Positions 52,520-60,486 of a DNA stretch of 64,000 bases are shown here, in pieces. The translations under genes and the position numbers were made by a program. The notes beneath the pieces are model-generated. The model made no database searches. It was not told where the DNA came from and saw only the letters and a program-made list of their open reading frames with translations. The stretch is taken from NCBI GenBank assembly GCA_023269235.1, contig JAHFTW010000003.1:21325-85324 (forward strand), read 5' to 3'. This DNA comes from Thermoplasmata archaeon (GTDB lineage: Archaea; Thermoplasmatota; E2; JACPAO01; JAHFTW01). Position 1 is the stretch's first letter. The number at the start of each line of letters is the position of its first letter.

Positions 52520-54802
52520 CTAGTCCGGGGCTTGGCCCGCACTAGCGTAGGCTTCGAGCCGGACCTCTGTCGCGTAACCTTGGACGGCGAGGCCGCTCAA
52601 GGCAGCCGCCACGCGCTCGCGGTTCCAGCCGAGCGGGAGGAGCGTCGTCGCGGTGACCTTGACGACCTCCTTGACGTAGTAGGCGGCATCGTAGGGTGTG
52701 TCTTCCTCGACGTGGTGACCTAGACGGACCTTCTTGGCCGCCGCCTTTTCCTTGTTGCCAATCACCAAGTAGCGCAGCGTCTGGCCTTTGTCGCGGTCGA
52801 GGCCTTCTTTGAACGCCAGCGACATGGCGGCCCACGTCTTGCCCCGCGTCGTGTACTCCTCCGGGTACTTGCTGATCTCGAACGTCTCTCTCAGCAAGCG
52901 TGCGTCGACGTGCCCGTCCTTCAACTCCCGAGCGCAGCGCTTCGCGACCGCCAGCACCAGCGGCACGTTGTCGTGGATGTCGATGCCCGGAAGGCCGGTC
53001 GCCAACTCGTCCACCATGTCCGCCTGCATGCGCTTCAGGAAGGGAGGCGTGCTGTGCTGAGCGTATTCAATGCCCTTGATGCGGTGTTTCCCCCCCTTTT
53101 TTGCGAGAAGGATGTACTTGTTCAGTGCGCTCGCTCCGTGAAGTTGCGTGGGAAAATTGAGCAGAGCGTGGAAGTGGCCCTCGTACTTCATGGGGACGCG
53201 CGTTGCCTCAGCGACCGCCTTGAGCGTGTCGCGCGCCTCGGATTCACTGCTGCCGGGGCGATGGAAGATGAGGCTGTCCACGATGGCCTGCTTGACCTGC
53301 CAGCCGCGCTTCTCCGCCACTTTCTTGGCAACCGGCAACAAGAGACGATCCACGGCCATGATGCCCTCATGGGCACGGATGTCGCCGTTGTCGTGGTTCT
53401 CGTACCCTTCGCGGCCGAAGGCGGTCACAAGGCACTGCTTGAGCTTGTCATAGATGACTTGGAACTGGGCCCGGACAGGCGCCGGCGGGTCCGCGAGCAG
53501 CTTCTCCATCAGGTCCAAGCGTTGCTGAAGCAAGTCCCAGACGACCTTCGCGCTGATGCCCTGACGACTCATGTCCACTGGCACGTCGAGGGTCGGGATG
53601 CGGACGGAACTGCCTTGCGCAGCCGGCGTGTCAATCGTGTCCACGCTCAAGTTGAAGAGGACCATGAAGTGCGCGAACGCGCTGACCCAGTCGCCACCGT
53701 GCACGTCGTACACGACGCCGGGCGGGGGCATGATGGTCAAGCTGCCCCGGTCGTTGCGCTGCAACTGGTTGTACGTCATCGCCACTGGGGGGGCGTCCTT
53801 GTACAGCTTTGTCGGGATTCCTTCCAAGTGAAGGACGTTGATGGCGAGCTGGCTGATGGTGGTCCCGCCACCGACCCGGTTCGCGACCTGGAGTGGCAGG
53901 GCCGCGTGCCGGGCCTGCTGGAGGATAGCCGGGATTGCAGTATCAAGCCCCAGGTTTGCCTGCTGAACATCCAGGTGCGCCGGACCGCCAGACAACGGCC
54001 AAGATGCGTTGCGGTGCACGGTGCCGTAGCCCCCGACGAAGACTCCGCCCGAGCGGCCAAAGCGGGGGCGGTCCCGAAATCGTCCAAGGTTGACGTGGCC
54101 GACGAGGCCGAAGTGCTTGATGCGGTCGAACCAGGCAGGGAAGTCGTAGCCGTCGCCGCCGTCGGTGACGAGGAGGTCCAAGTCGCTCTTCCGGACGTAG
54201 GCGGCGACCTCGCGTAGCAATTCCTCCTCCCGGGAGGGTTCCCGCGTGAAGTGTTCGTCGCCAACGCGCACTCCTACGATGGGTGTATCCGCTGAGCGAA
54301 CGAGGACGCCTTTGGCGACCTCGACGCGAAACGTCTTGGACTTCAAACCCAACTCAGGCAACGGGAAGCGGCGCGCGTCGTCCGTCATCTGGATGTGACC
54401 GGCCCGGAAGTCGCACAACCCGGCCGGGAAGAGCTTGTTGAGCGTCAGGAACTTGGAGGTCTGCTTGACGTCCACGTCGTAGAGCCGGACACCCTCAAAG
54501 TCGGCTGCGCGTTCCAAGTCAAGGGCAAGCTTGTAGAGGTCCGCGTTGACCTTCGGCCGAACCTCCAGGGCCGGACTTGGAGGCTTGGCAGGGCCGAGCG
54601 GCAACGTGCGCGTCCAGACCTCGTCGGTGCGCGGGTCGTCGCGCAAGATCTTCTCGATGCGGCTTCGCCCCAGACCCGTGTCCTCGACGAAGAACGAGGC
54701 TCGCCAAGGTCGCCAGACCTGGAGGGGCGGTCCCTGCTCACGAATCGTGAGGAGCATCTTGTTGTTGAACGGGTGGTCCTCGACGTCAACCAGGACCGGC
54801 AA
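52520..54802 (-). CDS. Divergent PolB2-type family B DNA polymerase
   Basis: 760 residues from TTG 54802 (Met16 is an alternative). The C-terminal polymerase core is recognisable: motif A 'YDVHGGDWVSAFAHFMVLFNLS' with Asp371 but AFAH instead of LYPS; motif B 'YDKLKQCLVTAFGREGYENH' with Lys455, followed by 'IRAHEGIMAVDRLLL'; motif C 'QAIVDSLIF' with Asp509 in place of the usual DTDS. The 'LVTAFGxxGYxN...HE' and 'IVDSL' pattern is that of archaeal PolB2. The exonuclease region keeps 'GYDFPAWFDR' (exo II like) but lacks the DxE of exo I, so proofreading is probably absent. Polymerase activity is possible but uncertain. Third gene of a cassette with a RecA-like protein. Confidence 0.85.
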   Translation of the reverse strand: MPVLVDVEDHPFNNKMLLTIREQGPPLQVWRPWRASFFVEDTGLGRSRIEKILRDDPRTDEVWTRTLPLGPAKPPSPALEVRPKVNADLYKLALDLERAADFEGVRLYDVDVKQTSKFLTLNKLFPAGLCDFRAGHIQMTDDARRFPLPELGLKSKTFRVEVAKGVLVRSADTPIVGVRVGDEHFTREPSREEELLREVAAYVRKSDLDLLVTDGGDGYDFPAWFDRIKHFGLVGHVNLGRFRDRPRFGRSGGVFVGGYGTVHRNASWPLSGGPAHLDVQQANLGLDTAIPAILQQARHAALPLQVANRVGGGTTISQLAINVLHLEGIPTKLYKDAPPVAMTYNQLQRNDRGSLTIMPPPGVVYDVHGGDWVSAFAHFMVLFNLSVDTIDTPAAQGSSVRIPTLDVPVDMSRQGISAKVVWDLLQQRLDLMEKLLADPPAPVRAQFQVIYDKLKQCLVTAFGREGYENHDNGDIRAHEGIMAVDRLLLPVAKKVAEKRGWQVKQAIVDSLIFHRPGSSESEARDTLKAVAEATRVPMKYEGHFHALLNFPTQLHGASALNKYILLAKKGGKHRIKGIEYAQHSTPPFLKRMQADMVDELATGLPGIDIHDNVPLVLAVAKRCARELKDGHVDARLLRETFEISKYPEEYTTRGKTWAAMSLAFKEGLDRDKGQTLRYLVIGNKEKAAAKKVRLGHHVEEDTPYDAAYYVKEVVKVTATTLLPLGWNRERVAAALSGLAVQGYATEVRLEAYASAGQAPD

Positions 54803-55268
54803 CCGCCATCACCCGCGCTTGAGCATCCTCAATGTCCACCATATTTCGGGCCAATCCGAGCAGCATGCTGTAGAGGATGGGCTCGATGATGTTGGGTGTG
54901 CCGTGTTTCTCGATGGCCTGGTGCCGTTCTTTGACGTAGCTCCAAAGCCGCTCCTGGGCCCGCTGCTGCGCCGTCGTCAGCGTCTCCGCGAGAGGCGTCC
55001 ACTCGGCGTTGGCGTGCGCCACAAGGGCTCGCAGCTGCTTACGAACCTCCGTTTCCCGCTCTTGGAGGCTGTTGGCCATGAGCATGAGGACCGGCTCGGT
55101 GACGTTGGCGGTGAGGTGGATGGTGATGGCGGCCCGGTTCCCGTACACGAACGACCAGAACTCTTCCGACGCGGGCTGGTCTCCGGGGGGTAAGAGCCGA
55201 TTGAAGCGTTGCCAGAATTCCTCCTCGTCTTCCAGCTTGCCTGTGGTGGCCTTCGTAACGCGGCCCAT
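54786..55268 (-). CDS. Unknown helical protein between RecA-like and PolB2
   Basis: 160 residues, ATG 55268 starts 1 nt after the RecA-like stop, and the end overlaps the polymerase start by 17 nt. Almost entirely helical ('EEEFWQRFNRLL', 'RETEVRKQLRALVAHANAEW', 'TTAQQRAQERLWSYVKERHQAIEKHG'). Its fixed place suggests a structural link between its neighbours, like ImuB in the bacterial cassette, but I see no sequence relationship. Function unknown. Confidence 0.75.
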   Translation of the reverse strand: MGRVTKATTGKLEDEEEFWQRFNRLLPPGDQPASEEFWSFVYGNRAAITIHLTANVTEPVLMLMANSLQERETEVRKQLRALVAHANAEWTPLAETLTTAQQRAQERLWSYVKERHQAIEKHGTPNIIEPILYSMLLGLARNMVDIEDAQARVMAVAGPG

Positions 55269-55269
55269 G

Positions 55270-55950
55270 CTAGGCAGCCGCCCACACGCGGCCCGGCGGG
55301 GTCACCAGGAGCGGGACGGGGACAACGTCGGGGATGAACGCCTCCAACGGGGGGTAGCGCCGCAGGTGCATGGGCACGGATTCGGTCGTCCAGGGAACCA
55401 GGAACTGGCGGCCTTCATCCACGAGGATACGCGACCGGCTCTTGATGCCGGAGCGCGCCGTCTCGACCAAGGAGTGATTCGACTTGCTGATGGCGGCGTA
55501 GTCCTCCGCGAAGATGACGGGGATGCGAAGCCGCTTGGCCAACTCGTGCGCCGTCTCGATGCCATGCCGCAGGTAGGCCTCCCCACGCCCGTCGTGCGTC
55601 TCGGTGAGGCGGTGGTTGGTGAGCTGCCACAGCGGGTGCGTCACCAGAATGAGGCTCGGTTCGTGCCGTTCCGCCAACTCGCGCGCCCGCGTCGTCATGA
55701 CTCTGTGCCAGTCGTGCGCGTTCAGGGCGAACTGGTACAGGACCCGTTCCTGCCCGAAGTCCGCTGGCCACCCGTTCAGCTTGCAGCGCTGAGCCAACCG
55801 CGTCGGACTGGCGCTCGACCCGCCGTCCAAGTGCAGGACGCCGCGCCGGTCGGCCCCCAAGTACTCGAGCATGAGGGTGTGCTCGTAGTGGCGAATCTGG
55901 CCCGCGCTACCCTGCAAGTAGTGCACGCCGGGTTGCCACGTGAGCGCCAT
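55270..55950 (-). CDS. RecA/RadA-like protein without Walker motifs
   Basis: 226 residues from ATG 55950. The pattern follows the RecA/RadA core: 'YLQGSAGQIRHYEHTLML' (11-28) at the P-loop position but without GK[ST], then 'GVLHLDGGSSASPTRLAQRC' (37-56) matching 'xxYIDTExxFxPERL', 'PSLILVTHPLWQLT' at the Walker B position without the Asp, and 'RIPVIFAEDYAAISK' for the 'VVVTNQV' strand. It probably cannot hydrolyse ATP. First gene of the cassette with PolB2. The longer frame to 56196 overlaps a divergent gene. The assignment is by eye and would be confirmed by profile or structure comparison. Confidence 0.65.
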   Translation of the reverse strand: MALTWQPGVHYLQGSAGQIRHYEHTLMLEYLGADRRGVLHLDGGSSASPTRLAQRCKLNGWPADFGQERVLYQFALNAHDWHRVMTTRARELAERHEPSLILVTHPLWQLTNHRLTETHDGRGEAYLRHGIETAHELAKRLRIPVIFAEDYAAISKSNHSLVETARSGIKSRSRILVDEGRQFLVPWTTESVPMHLRRYPPLEAFIPDVVPVPLLVTPPGRVWAAA

Positions 55951-56073
55951 GGGAAGAGCTCGACGCCGAGGCTCGCTCTTCGCACTATCTTTTGGTTCAG
56001 TGAAAGTACCCAGAAACAACGCTGTTCCTTGGGTGAACCATCGGCTTAAGGCCACCGTGGTCCCTGTGGCCGC

Positions 56074-56232
56074 GTGAGCGTTTGCATTGAATGCGAGGTC
56101 CGCAAGGCGACGCACGTCGATGACGACGGAATGGGCGTCTGCAAGGAGTGCGCCGCCGCCATCGCCATCACCGATGCCGCCGCCCTGAAGAAGCACGCCA
56201 CAGCCACGAAGAACGCCAACGCCTCAAGGTGA
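56074..56232 (+). CDS. 52-residue zinc-ribbon protein
   Basis: GTG 56074 to TGA 56232. 'VCIECEVRKATHVDDDGMGVCKECAAA' forms a CxxC-x15-CxxC zinc site, followed by an Ala/Lys-rich helix. The SRAP gene begins 4 nt later, so the two are co-transcribed. It is divergent from the RecA-like gene. Probably nucleic-acid binding; partner unknown. Confidence 0.65.
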   Translation: MSVCIECEVRKATHVDDDGMGVCKECAAAIAITDAAALKKHATATKNANASR

Positions 56233-56236
56233 CGAC

Positions 56237-56998
56237 GTGTGCAACAAGGCCGCGGCGCGCTACACTCCCCCTGACTTGGACCAGAGCCGCTTCAGCCGCG
56301 TCGACAGCAGCTTGGAGTTGCCCCGCCGCCACATCGCGCCCACGACCCCCATCCCAGCCATCGTGAACCGCCCCTCCAGCGGCCGCGTCCTCACAAGCCT
56401 GCGCTGGGGCAATCCAGCGACTCCGTACTCGACCACGAACGCGCGAGACGACCGCCTCGACTCCGCCCCGACGTGGAAAGGCCTCCTGGCCTCCCCCACC
56501 GGCCGCTGCATCATCGTCGTCTCCGCCATCTTTGAGCCCTTCGACAAGAAGACCCTCGCCGCCGTCGGCGAAGCCGCCGCCATCAAGGCGCTTGGCGGCG
56601 CCGTCGTCCAGGCCGCCAAGAAGGACACGGTATGGCACCGTGGCCACCTGAAGGACAACACGCCCTTCGGCATCGCCGGCCTCGCCGGCAAGGCGGGCGA
56701 CGTCGATTGGGGCGCGATGGCGACCGTCCCCGCCACCGCGCGCATGGCCGAGATTCACCGCCCCGTCAAGAGCCCCGCCGAGGGGCGACAAGTCGCCTAT
56801 TTGCCCCCCAAACTCTGGGACGCCTGGCTCGACCCCGTCGGCCACCCCGACTGGCACGACGTCTTGATGGAAGGCCAAGCCCGCTCCAGCGACATCCACC
56901 TCAGCCTCGTCCCCATGGGCGCCATGAAGAAGACCGCCGGCCCCGACGAGATGTTCCAGACCTGGACCCCGCCGCGAGGCCAGGGAACTCTGTTCTGA
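56237..56998 (+). CDS. SRAP-domain protein (YedK/HMCES-like)
   Basis: 253 residues from GTG 56237, which gives the required Met-Cys N-terminus (Cys2, exposed after Met removal). 'RVLTSLRWGNPATPYSTTNARDD' and 'GRCIIVVSAIFEPF' with Glu100 match the SRAP core. The family crosslinks Cys2 to abasic sites in single-stranded DNA. The expected His before RMP is replaced: the sequence reads 'ATARMAEIH'. Crosslink formation could be kept while its release is changed (inference). Beside the RecA-like/PolB2 cassette. Confidence 0.82.
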   Translation: MCNKAAARYTPPDLDQSRFSRVDSSLELPRRHIAPTTPIPAIVNRPSSGRVLTSLRWGNPATPYSTTNARDDRLDSAPTWKGLLASPTGRCIIVVSAIFEPFDKKTLAAVGEAAAIKALGGAVVQAAKKDTVWHRGHLKDNTPFGIAGLAGKAGDVDWGAMATVPATARMAEIHRPVKSPAEGRQVAYLPPKLWDAWLDPVGHPDWHDVLMEGQARSSDIHLSLVPMGAMKKTAGPDEMFQTWTPPRGQGTLF

Positions 56999-57003
56999 TT
57001 AGG

Positions 57004-57570
57004 CTACGGGCACGAGCGGTCCCCGATGATGGTTTCGGGGATGAACGGGTCCGAAAGGTCCTCCTCGGGTTCCAGGGATTTCGGGTGTCGGAGGGATGCG
57101 TCTTGACGGTCGCCCATTTCATTCTTCAACGTCCGCAGCGCGCGCGCCTGCCGGGGTGAACCGGCGGCCTCCGCGTCGGCGATGAGGTGCGCGATGTTGT
57201 TCTCGATGACCCTGACGTCGCGACGCTTGAGTGGGTACGTGACTGTCCGCGCCAGCTTGCGGCTCCATTGACCGTGGAAGAAGTGCGGCCGGCCGAGGTG
57301 CAGGGCGGTGACGAGCGCCACCTCGAAGCGACCCCAGAGGCGTCCAAACGCCTCCTGTGCCTCCGCCTTGCTTCCGTCGAGCCCGAGGTTTCTCAGTCCG
57401 CGGGGGATTGCGACCTCGTCGAGAGAGGAACCGCAGCCAACCTGGGCCCAAGCAGTCTTCCACTGGACGTCGGCTCGCCCGATGTCCAGGTCCAGCAGGA
57501 TGATTGACGCGAGTCCGGGTGGTCCCTCGTAGCGGTATGGGAGCCCTTGGCGTTTTGTGTTGGGGGTCAT
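57004..57570 (-). CDS. Unknown element protein (third gene of operon)
   Basis: 188 residues, ATG 57570 overlaps the previous stop (ATGA). Contains 'ASIILLDLDIGRADVQWKTAW', a helical middle and a basic segment 'KLARTVTYPLKRRDVRVIENNIAHLIADAE'. The acidic tail ends 'DRSCP'. No family recognised. Convergent with the SRAP gene, 5 nt away. Confidence 0.65.
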   Translation of the reverse strand: MTPNTKRQGLPYRYEGPPGLASIILLDLDIGRADVQWKTAWAQVGCGSSLDEVAIPRGLRNLGLDGSKAEAQEAFGRLWGRFEVALVTALHLGRPHFFHGQWSRKLARTVTYPLKRRDVRVIENNIAHLIADAEAAGSPRQARALRTLKNEMGDRQDASLRHPKSLEPEEDLSDPFIPETIIGDRSCP

Positions 57571-58415
57571 TGGGACGACCCTCCTTTGGCGGGTCCGGGG
57601 CGTGCAAGCACTTCCATCGTGTAGTCGAACTCCAGCGTGTAGCGCCCCTCCATCCAGGAGAGGAAGTTGAGGTCCAGCACTGTCGGGCGCCTCATCATTC
57701 TGAGCAGCGTCTCCAGGTTCACGTAGTCGATGGCGAGCACGCGGGTAGTGCCCATGGTGTCGGTCTTTCCAACGCCGTAGAAGGCCACGGTGGTCCGGAG
57801 CATTGCGCTTGAGTAGGGAATCTTGTCGCGGCCCAAGAGGATGGTCTGGTTCTTGCTGAGCTCCGACACGAACGCAGCGACTTCTGCGTCCGAGTGGGTG
57901 AGGGCCAGATGCCTGACCAAGCGGCGCATGACGGCGGTCTGGACGTCACTCATTGACACGCGGATGGGTCGTACTAGGTAGGGGACGGCGTCCTCGTTGG
58001 CGTCGCGGTGCATCCTGGGTACGTCCTTGTTGCGGAGGTACGGGTGCTGGGGGACGTGCCGCTCGACGTAGTCAAGCAGCCTCCGCTGGCCAGGCGTCTT
58101 CCCGTCACGTCCCCAGACGAGCTTCTTGCTGTCTTCGACGAGGTGTTTTAGGATGGCGTGCTGGTTGGCGATGGTTTGGGCGTCGCGAAGGGCCTGCTCG
58201 TCGATGCCAAGCATGTTGTCCTTGCTGGCGATGACGTCGCCGAGGCCCTCGAGCATGTAGGTTCTGAGGGGGTAGGGTGCGCCCAGGAGGGTCATCCTGC
58301 GGTCTTCGAAGGTGCTTAGGATGAAGCGGCGTCTCTCTGGCGGGTCGTCCGTTGTGGCGATGACCCCCTGCGCGGTGTACGGGATGACTGGCACTTGCAC
58401 ATCGATTAAGGTCAT
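57567..58415 (-). CDS. Unknown element protein (second gene of operon)
   Basis: 282 residues, overlapping both neighbours by ATGA. N-terminal beta segments ('VQVPVIPYTAQGVIATTDDPPERRRFILSTFEDRRMTLLG'), a helical middle ('MSDVQTAVMRRLVRHLALTHSDAEVAAFVSELSKNQTIL') and a C-terminal 'RYTLEFDYTMEVLARPG'. No catalytic motif that I can name. Confidence 0.65.
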   Translation of the reverse strand: MTLIDVQVPVIPYTAQGVIATTDDPPERRRFILSTFEDRRMTLLGAPYPLRTYMLEGLGDVIASKDNMLGIDEQALRDAQTIANQHAILKHLVEDSKKLVWGRDGKTPGQRRLLDYVERHVPQHPYLRNKDVPRMHRDANEDAVPYLVRPIRVSMSDVQTAVMRRLVRHLALTHSDAEVAAFVSELSKNQTILLGRDKIPYSSAMLRTTVAFYGVGKTDTMGTTRVLAIDYVNLETLLRMMRRPTVLDLNFLSWMEGRYTLEFDYTMEVLARPGPAKGGSSQ

Positions 58416-58699
58416 GTGGCACCCCCTTGGATGCGCAGACGGCGTGCGCCGTCCGACGCGGGGATTCGCCCCGCGGTCACGGGCTCGCCGGCGGTCCTGG
58501 AGTCTGGCGTTCCTGTGCGGCTGATATCCGGCACGAGGATGCCTTCGAGGACCGCGAGGGCGAGGTCCATGGTCTCGAGCGCCGTGATGCCGGGCTGATC
58601 GGCCTGCGGCGCCAAGTGGCGGAACTCGTTGTTTGCGGCGGTAGCCAAGGGAGGAATCCCGTGGCGGGCTGGCGTCGGAATGGGGGTCATGACCGTCAT
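58412..58699 (-). CDS. Unknown element protein (first gene of operon)
   Basis: 95 residues from ATG 58699, 28 nt after the TATA box at 58724-58730, hence leaderless. Mid-section helix 'ITALETMDLALAVLEGILVPDI'; rest is Pro/Arg/Gly-rich. No family recognised. Confidence 0.55.
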   Translation of the reverse strand: MTVMTPIPTPARHGIPPLATAANNEFRHLAPQADQPGITALETMDLALAVLEGILVPDISRTGTPDSRTAGEPVTAGRIPASDGARRLRIQGGAT

Positions 58700-58723
58700 C
58701 CGTAGACAGCGTCTCAGGGATGG

Positions 58724-58730
58724 TATTTTA
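58724..58730 (-). promoter_or_regulatory. TATA box of the unknown three-gene operon
   Basis: taaaata on the minus strand, 28 nt before ATG 58699, in the A/T-richest stretch of the element. Confidence 0.65.
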
Positions 58731-58886
58731 GGGGCCGTTAGCAGGACCCCAAAAACTCGCCACTTGTCCGCAATGGTGCCCACAAATGTCGCATTTACAA
58801 CACAAAACCATTTTTTGAAAGCTCATACCATGAACCAAACCGACTACGAAACCCCACCAAAGCATAACAACTGGCGCGGGTCGCTG

Positions 58887-59981
58887 TCATCGCCATCCAA
58901 TGATGGGCGCGTAACGCGTGTAGTAGTCGCGAATGCGGTCCAGGTCGCGCGTGTGGGTGTACGTTCCCCGCATTGTCTTTGACTCGTCGTCGCCCCGAAG
59001 CACGCTGTACCAAGGGTCAGGGCAGCCCGCTTCGCTGATGAAGTCTGAGAAAAAGTGCCGCATGCTGTGGGTGTGCCACCGAAGGTGAGGTTCCACGAAT
59101 CCCTCGGGCTGAAGACCGAGCCGTACTGCGTCTGGCTGCCACCATTTCCGGTTCAACGACCCCCGCGCGGCCAGCGAGCGGCCGAGCGGCTCCCGCCTGT
59201 GGTTGGTGAAAAAGAAGTCATGGGCGAGCGGCCGGCGGTCACGCCACTCAATGAATACTTCAAGCTCGCGGCGAAGTTCCCCGTCAATGGGCAGACGCGC
59301 GTTCCCCCGCCGTTTGCCCGTCGGCGGCACCGACAACCAACGATTGTCCAAATCCACATCGGCACGCCGAACCGCGAGGGGTTCATGGATGCGCAAGCCG
59401 AGCTTGGCCATGGTGGCGTAGATGGCGCGTCGGTGCTCGTGCTCGCTGCCACCGATAAAGCGGCGGACCTCGACCAGCTTGGGACGGTAGCCATCCTCCT
59501 GGCGGGGGCGCGGCCACTGCAGGGTGTCGGCGTACTGCTTGACCACGTCGCGCGTCCAATTTGCCGTGATGTGGCCCTCGTACGATAGCCAACCGTAGAA
59601 TTTCACGACCGCACCCATGTGCTGACTGAATGTCGGCCTCGCCTTGAGTTTGAAACCAGCGCAGCCGGACCCGCACTTGGTGAGGTCGAGGCGCTTGAGA
59701 CAGCGGTCGGGTTGATTCGGGCCCCATTGAAGACTACTGCACAGGCCCATGTAGCCGGCCATGTAGTCCCGCAGATGCGTTCCGTTCGCTTCCGAGAAAC
59801 GCAATCCAGAATTGTTGAGGGCGAGCGCGAACGACTGGACATCGCCGACCAAGTTCAGTCTCGTGTTGAGGGCGGACCCTGCCAAGTGGCGAGTCCAGCC
59901 AGCGATGAGTTCCTGGTTGGAGAGCTCTTGCCGGACGGGCGCGGGGCGCCGCGAGATAGTGATGCGGGACTGGCCCGTCAC
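58887..59981 (-). CDS. Tyrosine recombinase/integrase with Cys-rich insert
   Basis: 364 residues. Catalytic residues by motif: Arg197 ('LGLRIHEPLAV'), Lys223 ('PPTGKRRG'), His305-x2-Arg308 ('HTHSMRHFFSDFI'), and Tyr341 ('MRGTYTH'). An N-terminal core-binding domain precedes them, with four Cys (81, 94, 103, 107) that could bind zinc. It integrates the element into tRNA-Gly. ATG 59981 overlaps the preceding coiled-coil gene (ATGA). Lies 0.5 kb inside attR. Confidence 0.92.
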   Translation of the reverse strand: MTGQSRITISRRPAPVRQELSNQELIAGWTRHLAGSALNTRLNLVGDVQSFALALNNSGLRFSEANGTHLRDYMAGYMGLCSSLQWGPNQPDRCLKRLDLTKCGSGCAGFKLKARPTFSQHMGAVVKFYGWLSYEGHITANWTRDVVKQYADTLQWPRPRQEDGYRPKLVEVRRFIGGSEHEHRRAIYATMAKLGLRIHEPLAVRRADVDLDNRWLSVPPTGKRRGNARLPIDGELRRELEVFIEWRDRRPLAHDFFFTNHRREPLGRSLAARGSLNRKWWQPDAVRLGLQPEGFVEPHLRWHTHSMRHFFSDFISEAGCPDPWYSVLRGDDESKTMRGTYTHTRDLDRIRDYYTRYAPIIGWR

Positions 59982-60421
59982 CGCGACTTCTCCTTGGCCT
60001 TGAGAGCGGAGTTCGTCAGCGCTTGAACGCGGTCAAGGGCCTGCAAGTACCGTTGCTCCCACTCCTTTCGTGCTGCCTCAGCCTCTCCACGACCGCGCCG
60101 CTCGTAGTCGAGATCTCCCTGCAAACGCTGCACTTGCTCCTTGAGCGACTCGACAATCGGGGACGCCTCAGCAGGCTTCAGGCTGGTCCGCACCCGTCCC
60201 GCAACCCACTCACTCAAACGGCCAACACCTGCCTTCGCAGCCGCGGCCTCCATCGCCTGCTTCTCCGCGGGTGAATCCCAATAAACGTGAGACGAACGGT
60301 CAATGTTGTTGCGCCGATACACAGCGAGCGCAGCTGCATCGAGCGCGCTTAGCTCCTCTTTCGGGCTCGCAGAAAGTTGACGACGGGCCTTCAAAGCCCG
60401 CCCGAGGGTATCCGCATCCAC
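59978..60421 (-). CDS. Coiled-coil protein coupled to the integrase
   Basis: 147 residues from GTG 60421, 26 nt after a TATA box. N-terminal helical region with 'RNNIDRSSHVYWDSPAEKQAMEAAAAKAGVGRLSEWVAGRV', resembling an RHH/CopG-like segment, then a long coiled coil (about 88-147). Overlaps the integrase by ATGA. A recombination directionality factor or repressor role is plausible but unproven. Confidence 0.7.
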   Translation of the reverse strand: MDADTLGRALKARRQLSASPKEELSALDAAALAVYRRNNIDRSSHVYWDSPAEKQAMEAAAAKAGVGRLSEWVAGRVRTSLKPAEASPIVESLKEQVQRLQGDLDYERRGRGEAEAARKEWEQRYLQALDRVQALTNSALKAKEKSR

Positions 60422-60441
60422 ACTCCTGTGACACTACCTCC

Positions 60442-60452
60442 GTATGAATACC
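60442..60452 (-). promoter_or_regulatory. TATA box of the integrase operon
   Basis: ggtattcatac on the minus strand, about 26 nt before GTG 60421 and only ~35 bp inside attR. Confidence 0.55.
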
Positions 60453-60486
60453 AAGCGATTTCGTAGTCGTACCGAGGTCGAAACAC

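Noticed and set aside
52520-54802. First impression of an Argonaute/Piwi-like protein on the element
   Set aside because: The order of motifs A, B and C with 'LVTAFGxxGY' and 'IVDSL' fits PolB2; there is no Piwi DEDX pattern or PAZ/MID signature.
58629-58982. Plus-strand frame with a plausible start near 58831
   Set aside because: It runs into the integrase gene on the opposite strand and has no protein-like conservation pattern.
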